From: Ilumatobacteraceae bacterium | GTDB lineage: Bacteria; Actinomycetota; Acidimicrobiia; Acidimicrobiales; Ilumatobacteraceae | Length of the DNA: 5,442 nt | Assembly (NCBI GenBank): GCA_025456105.1 | Contig: JALOLG010000137.1 | Location: forward strand, 1-5,442 | Direction of reading: 5' to 3' | Shown here: in pieces, positions 1-5,442 of the stretch | Layout: each line of letters begins with the position of its first letter | Numbering within the stretch: position 1 is the stretch's first letter | Notes under the pieces: model-generated | The model's database searches: none | The model's input: only the letters and a program-made list of their open reading frames with translations | What the model was told of the DNA's origin: nothing | Program-made: the position numbers and the translations under genes

Positions 1-181
1 AACGATGTTCGTGCGCGGCGACGGCGACTCGGCGAGCCTCCAGGCGGGCGCCGGCATCGTGGCCGACTCCGACCCCGACGACGAGGACCTCGAGTGCCGC
101 AACAAGGCCGCGGCGCTGCTGGCGGCGATCCCCGCCGCTCGCCGCATGACCGCGGCGCGCGGCACACTGCGGCATGGCTGA
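1..181 (+). CDS. trpE: Anthranilate synthase component I, C-terminal end (partial)
   Basis: This is the 3' end of a gene that enters from the left; the first complete codon is at base 2 and the stop is TGA at 179-181, leaving 59 readable residues. The fragment carries the C-terminal signature of chorismate-utilising enzymes: QAGAGIVADSDP (residues 14-25) followed by an ExxE pair (E28, E31) and NKAAALL (34-40). In this family that segment closes the chorismate/Mg2+ site. The AGAGIVADS wording with a following NKAxALL favours TrpE over PabB, which more often has a GGGIVxDS form. TrpE makes anthranilate and pyruvate from chorismate, with ammonia supplied by TrpG, in the first step of tryptophan synthesis. 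The tail after the conserved block (about 19 residues) is low-complexity Ala/Arg-rich and ends inside the next gene's start. PabB or an isochorismate synthase is not fully excluded because most of the protein lies outside the window. Confidence 0.85.
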   Translation, partial: TMFVRGDGDSASLQAGAGIVADSDPDDEDLECRNKAAALLAAIPAARRMTAARGTLRHG

Positions 182-830
182 CGCACCGGCATCGTGGACC
201 TCGCTCCCACGCGACGTCGTCGCGGTGAGCGGCGCCGACGCGCCCACCTACCTGCAGGGCCAGATCACCCAGGACCTCCGCGACCTCGAGGTGGGCGGCG
301 CGCGCTGGTCGTTCGTGCTCGAGCCCGCCGGGCGGGTGGTGTCGCTGTTCCGGATCACCCGCACCGCCGACACCGAGTTCACGCTCGACGTCGACGCCGG
401 CTGGGGTGCCGAGCTGCTCGCACGGCTGAACCGCTTCAAGATCCGGGTCCAGGTCGACACCGAGCTGCGCCCCGCGCCGGCACCGGTCGCCGTGCCCGAC
501 GACGTCCACCGCGAGCGCATCGAGGCGGTCTGGCCCGCCCTGGGCGCCGAGATCGTGCCGGGTGAGACCATCCCGGCCGAGACGGGGCTGACGCCGGTGG
601 CGGTGTGCTTCACCAAGGGCTGCTACCCGGGCCAGGAGCTGGTGGAGCGGATGGACAGCCGTGCCGCCACGCCGCCCCGGTCGCTGCAGCGCATCGACGT
701 GGCGCCTGGCACCGCGGTGGGCGACCCGGTCGTGGTCGAGGGCCGCGAGGTGGGACGCGTCACCAGCGTGGCGGGCACGACGGCCCTGGCGATGATCAAG
801 CGGGGGGCCGAGGCAGGCACGGGGTCGTAG
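174..830 (+). CDS. ygfZ: YgfZ/GcvT-like folate-binding protein
   Basis: A 218-residue protein of the YgfZ family, tetrahydrofolate-binding relatives of the glycine-cleavage T protein that support assembly or repair of certain Fe-S enzymes in the cytoplasm. The N-terminal segment VSGADAPTYLQGQITQDL (residues 18-35) is the typical GcvT-fold opening. The family signature KGCYPGQE lies at residues 148-155 and includes the conserved cysteine C150. A short C-terminal beta-rich part (about 170-212, ending ALAMIKRG) resembles the closing barrel. At 218 aa it is much shorter than E. coli YgfZ (about 326 aa); the loss appears to be in the middle, since both ends look intact. The ATG at 174 is chosen because it precedes the conserved opening; the next in-frame start, GTG at 225, would cut into it. 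It overlaps trpE by 8 bases, suggesting translational coupling, and no strong ribosome-binding site is visible. It is too short to be a true GcvT aminomethyltransferase. The molecular target is unknown. Confidence 0.88.
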   Translation: MADAPASWTSLPRDVVAVSGADAPTYLQGQITQDLRDLEVGGARWSFVLEPAGRVVSLFRITRTADTEFTLDVDAGWGAELLARLNRFKIRVQVDTELRPAPAPVAVPDDVHRERIEAVWPALGAEIVPGETIPAETGLTPVAVCFTKGCYPGQELVERMDSRAATPPRSLQRIDVAPGTAVGDPVVVEGREVGRVTSVAGTTALAMIKRGAEAGTGS

Positions 831-841
831 ACTCGCCCGCC

Positions 842-3499
<2,658 letters not shown>

Positions 3500-3509
3500 C
3501 AGCGCTCGG

Positions 3510-5270
3510 ATGGCGATCGCCGACGACGACATCGAGCGCATCCGCTCCACCGTCTCGATCGTCGACGTCGTCCAGCAGCACGTCCAGCTCCGCAAGACGG
3601 GGCGCAACTGGGTGGGCTTGTGCCCGTTCCACGCCGAGCGGTCGCCGTCGTTCAACGTCCGCGAGGAGACAGGGCGCTACAAGTGCTTCGGCTGCGACGC
3701 GTCGGGCGACGTGTTCACGTTCGTGCAGCAGATCGAGCACGTCGACTTCGTCGGCGCGGTCGAGCACCTGGCGGCCAAGGCCGGCATCCAGCTCAGCTAC
3801 ACGACCACCGGCCAGAGCCGCGAGCGGGCGCGCCGCAAGCAGCTCGTGGAGGCGATGGAGCGGGCGGTCGACTGGTACCACGAGCGGCTGCTCACCGGCG
3901 CCGACGCCCGTGCGGCACGCGACTACCTCCGCAGCCGCGGCCTCGCGGGCGACGTCGCCCGGCAGTTCCGGCTGGGGTGGGCGCCCGACGACTGGGACGC
4001 GATGTCGCGGTCGACGGGCATCGACGCCGACCTGCTGCGCGAGACCGGGCTCGCGTTCACCAACCGGGGCGGTCGGATGCAGGACGCGTTCCGGGCGCGG
4101 GTGCTGTTCCCGATCTTCACCGAGAACGGCGAGGCGGTGGCCGTGGGCGGCCGGGTGCTGCCCGGCTCCACCGACCCGGCCAAGTACAAGAACTCGCCCG
4201 AGACGTCGATCTACCGCAAGTCGCACACGCTCTACGGGCTGAACTGGGCCAAGGCCGGCATCGTGGCGGCCGACCAGGTGGTGGTGTGCGAGGGCTACAC
4301 CGACGTGATCGGGTTCCACCGCTCGGGCGTGCCGCGGGCGGTGGCCACGTGCGGCACGGCCTTCACCGAGGAGCACGTGCGGCTGCTGAAGCGCTACGCG
4401 AGCCGAGTGGTGCTGGCGTTCGACGCCGACGCGGCCGGCCAGGGCGCCGCCGAGCGCTTCTACGAGTGGGAGCAGAAGTACCAGGTGGAGGTGAGCGTGG
4501 CTCGCCTGCCCGGCGGCAAGGACCCCGGCGACCTGGCCCAGTCCGATCCCGAGGCGCTGGCGGCGGCGGTGGAGCACCCGCTGCCGTTCCTCGGCTTCCG
4601 TCTCGACCGCGTGCTCACCGGCCAGGCGCCGCAGTCGCCCGAGCAGCGGACGCGCCTCGGCGAGGCGGCGATGGCGATCGTCAACGAGCACCCCAACCCC
4701 AACGTGCGCAAGCTGTACGCCGGGCAGGTGGCGTCGCAGGTGGGGCTCCCGGTGGCCGACCTCGTGCAGCTCGCCGAGCGCGGCACCAAGCGCCCGCAGC
4801 TCAAGGTGGTGGCCCCGGCTGCTCGGCGTGGGCCGCGCGAGAACGCCGAGTTCGTGGCGATCGTGCTGCTGGTGCAGGCGTGGGACTCGATCGCCTCGTG
4901 GCTCGTGGAGGCGCTCTTCGCCGACGATCTGTACCGCCGGGCGTTCATCGCGCTGGCCGACGCCGGCGGTGACGTGAACGCTGCGCTCGAGGCCGCCGAT
5001 CCCGATGCGCGCGAGGTGATCGAGCGGGCGGCCGTGGTCGACATCGAGGCCGACCCCGAGGTGGAGGCCCGCAACCTGGTGCGGGCCGCTGTTCGGCGCG
5101 AGCTCTCCGGTGCCGCCCGCTCGGCCGATCCGGAGCGCATCCGCAGCGATCGCGAGGCCCGCTTGCAGGCCGAGCAGCTCGACGACCCCATTCACGCGGC
5201 AGCGGCAGCGGAGTGGTTGCTAGGTTGGCTGCACGCTCGTGGGGAGGGGCAGGCGGATGGAGGGAGCTGA
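3510..5270 (+). CDS. dnaG: DNA primase DnaG
   Basis: A 586-residue DNA primase, which makes the RNA primers for replication and works with the replicative helicase at the fork. The N-terminal CHC2-type zinc-binding domain is at about 5-98: LCPFH (37-41) and YKCFGC (57-62) supply C38, H41, C59 and C62. The catalytic core follows, with KYKNSPETSIY (225-235) and a TOPRIM domain at about 255-335: VVVCEGYTDV (257-266) gives the acidic E261, and FDADAAG (304-310) gives the DxD pair D305/D307. Residues about 440-575 form a helical, poorly conserved tail in the place of the helicase-interaction domain. Length is normal. ATG 3510 fits the family opening (DDDIERIRSTVSIVDVV) and lies 10 bases after the ppdK stop. 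The upstream ribosome-binding site is weak, consistent with coupling. The last 14 bases overlap the next gene. Codon use becomes noticeably less GC3-strict near the 3' end. Confidence 0.98.
   Translation: MAIADDDIERIRSTVSIVDVVQQHVQLRKTGRNWVGLCPFHAERSPSFNVREETGRYKCFGCDASGDVFTFVQQIEHVDFVGAVEHLAAKAGIQLSYTTTGQSRERARRKQLVEAMERAVDWYHERLLTGADARAARDYLRSRGLAGDVARQFRLGWAPDDWDAMSRSTGIDADLLRETGLAFTNRGGRMQDAFRARVLFPIFTENGEAVAVGGRVLPGSTDPAKYKNSPETSIYRKSHTLYGLNWAKAGIVAADQVVVCEGYTDVIGFHRSGVPRAVATCGTAFTEEHVRLLKRYASRVVLAFDADAAGQGAAERFYEWEQKYQVEVSVARLPGGKDPGDLAQSDPEALAAAVEHPLPFLGFRLDRVLTGQAPQSPEQRTRLGEAAMAIVNEHPNPNVRKLYAGQVASQVGLPVADLVQLAERGTKRPQLKVVAPAARRGPRENAEFVAIVLLVQAWDSIASWLVEALFADDLYRRAFIALADAGGDVNAALEAADPDAREVIERAAVVDIEADPEVEARNLVRAAVRRELSGAARSADPERIRSDREARLQAEQLDDPIHAAAAAEWLLGWLHARGEGQADGGS
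5243..5249 (+). promoter_or_regulatory. Strong Shine-Dalgarno for the downstream sigma factor
   Basis: GGAGGGG lies inside the end of dnaG, 7 bases before the ATG at 5257. It is a near-ideal anti-16S match at a good distance and is the clearest ribosome-binding site in the window. It supports the overlapping start of the sigma-factor gene. The other starts in the window (174, 842, 3510) have nothing comparable. This suggests that the sigma factor can be initiated independently and strongly, and not only by ribosomes finishing dnaG. Confidence 0.75.
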
Positions 5271-5442
5271 GCCGATCGACATCGATCTGCTCCCGCCTGT
5301 CCCCGGTGTCGACGAGGACGAGTGGGCCGAGCTGATCGAGCTGGGACGCGAGCGCGGCGAGCTGCACGCCGAGGAGATCACCCACGTGGTCCGCTCGGTC
5401 GAGCTCACCGGCGAGACCCTCGAGCTGCTCCACAAGTCGCTC
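5257..5442 (+). CDS. rpoD: Primary RNA polymerase sigma factor, N-terminal region 1.1 (partial)
   Basis: An open frame from ATG 5257 runs out of the window after 62 codons. After an acidic, proline-containing leader (residues 1-22), WAELIELGRERGELHAEEI (23-41) resembles region 1.1 of primary sigma-70 factors, where a helix with a G-x-x-x-G-x-L turn is followed by an acidic helix-starting segment. The remainder (THVVRSVELTGETLELLHK, 42-60) fits the same small helical domain. Region 1.1 masks the DNA-binding parts of the free sigma factor and occupies the RNA polymerase main channel before DNA loading. The position directly after dnaG is the standard place of rpoD in the macromolecular-synthesis operon and strengthens the call. 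The start is fixed by a strong GGAGGGG 7 bases upstream. The gene overlaps dnaG by 14 bases in another frame. The diagnostic regions 2-4 lie beyond the window, so the call rests on region 1.1 plus context. Confidence 0.82.
   Translation, partial: MEGAEPIDIDLLPPVPGVDEDEWAELIELGRERGELHAEEITHVVRSVELTGETLELLHKSL

Noticed and set aside
605..841. A 79-residue N-terminal extension of PPDK, open in frame back to ATG 605
   Set aside because: The region is inside ygfZ, in another frame, and includes that gene's KGCYPGQE signature. The extension is Gly/Arg/Ala/His-rich with no family match, and PPDKs normally begin near the YVYAF block, which GTG 842 provides.
831..841. Promoter or terminator between ygfZ and ppdK, or in the 10-base gap at 3500-3509
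   Set aside because: The gaps are only 11 and 10 bases, too short for a hairpin terminator with a U tract or a separate promoter, and no such sequence is present.

Overview
The window is a compact, all plus-strand stretch of housekeeping genes from a very GC-rich bacterium. Third codon positions are almost all G or C. Gene content and protein style point to an actinobacterium, possibly an Acidimicrobiia-like lineage; this placement is an inference from sequence feel and not a database result.

Layout from left to right: (1) the last 59 codons of a TrpE-type anthranilate synthase component I, cut by the window start; (2) a short YgfZ/GcvT-like folate-binding protein with the family's KGCYxGQE signature, whose start overlaps the trpE end by 8 bases; (3) a full-length pyruvate, phosphate dikinase (ppdK, 885 aa from a GTG start), 11 bases downstream; (4) a full-length DNA primase (dnaG, 586 aa), 10 bases after ppdK; (5) the first 62 codons of what looks like the primary sigma factor (rpoD/sigA, region 1.1), which overlaps the dnaG end by 14 bases behind a strong Shine-Dalgarno sequence.

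No gap exceeds 11 bases, so the five genes are probably co-transcribed at least in part, and any internal promoter would have to lie inside coding sequence. dnaG-rpoD is the core of the classical macromolecular-synthesis operon. Here it is fused upstream to a central-carbon enzyme (ppdK), a YgfZ-like Fe-S/folate protein and a tryptophan-biosynthesis gene. I saw no RNA gene, mobile element, CRISPR array, intergenic repeat or convincing terminator.

I found no new biological system. The points most worth a second look are the PPDK active-site loop, where the usual regulatory threonine is valine, the ppdK-dnaG-rpoD arrangement, and the relaxed-codon segment at the dnaG/rpoD junction.
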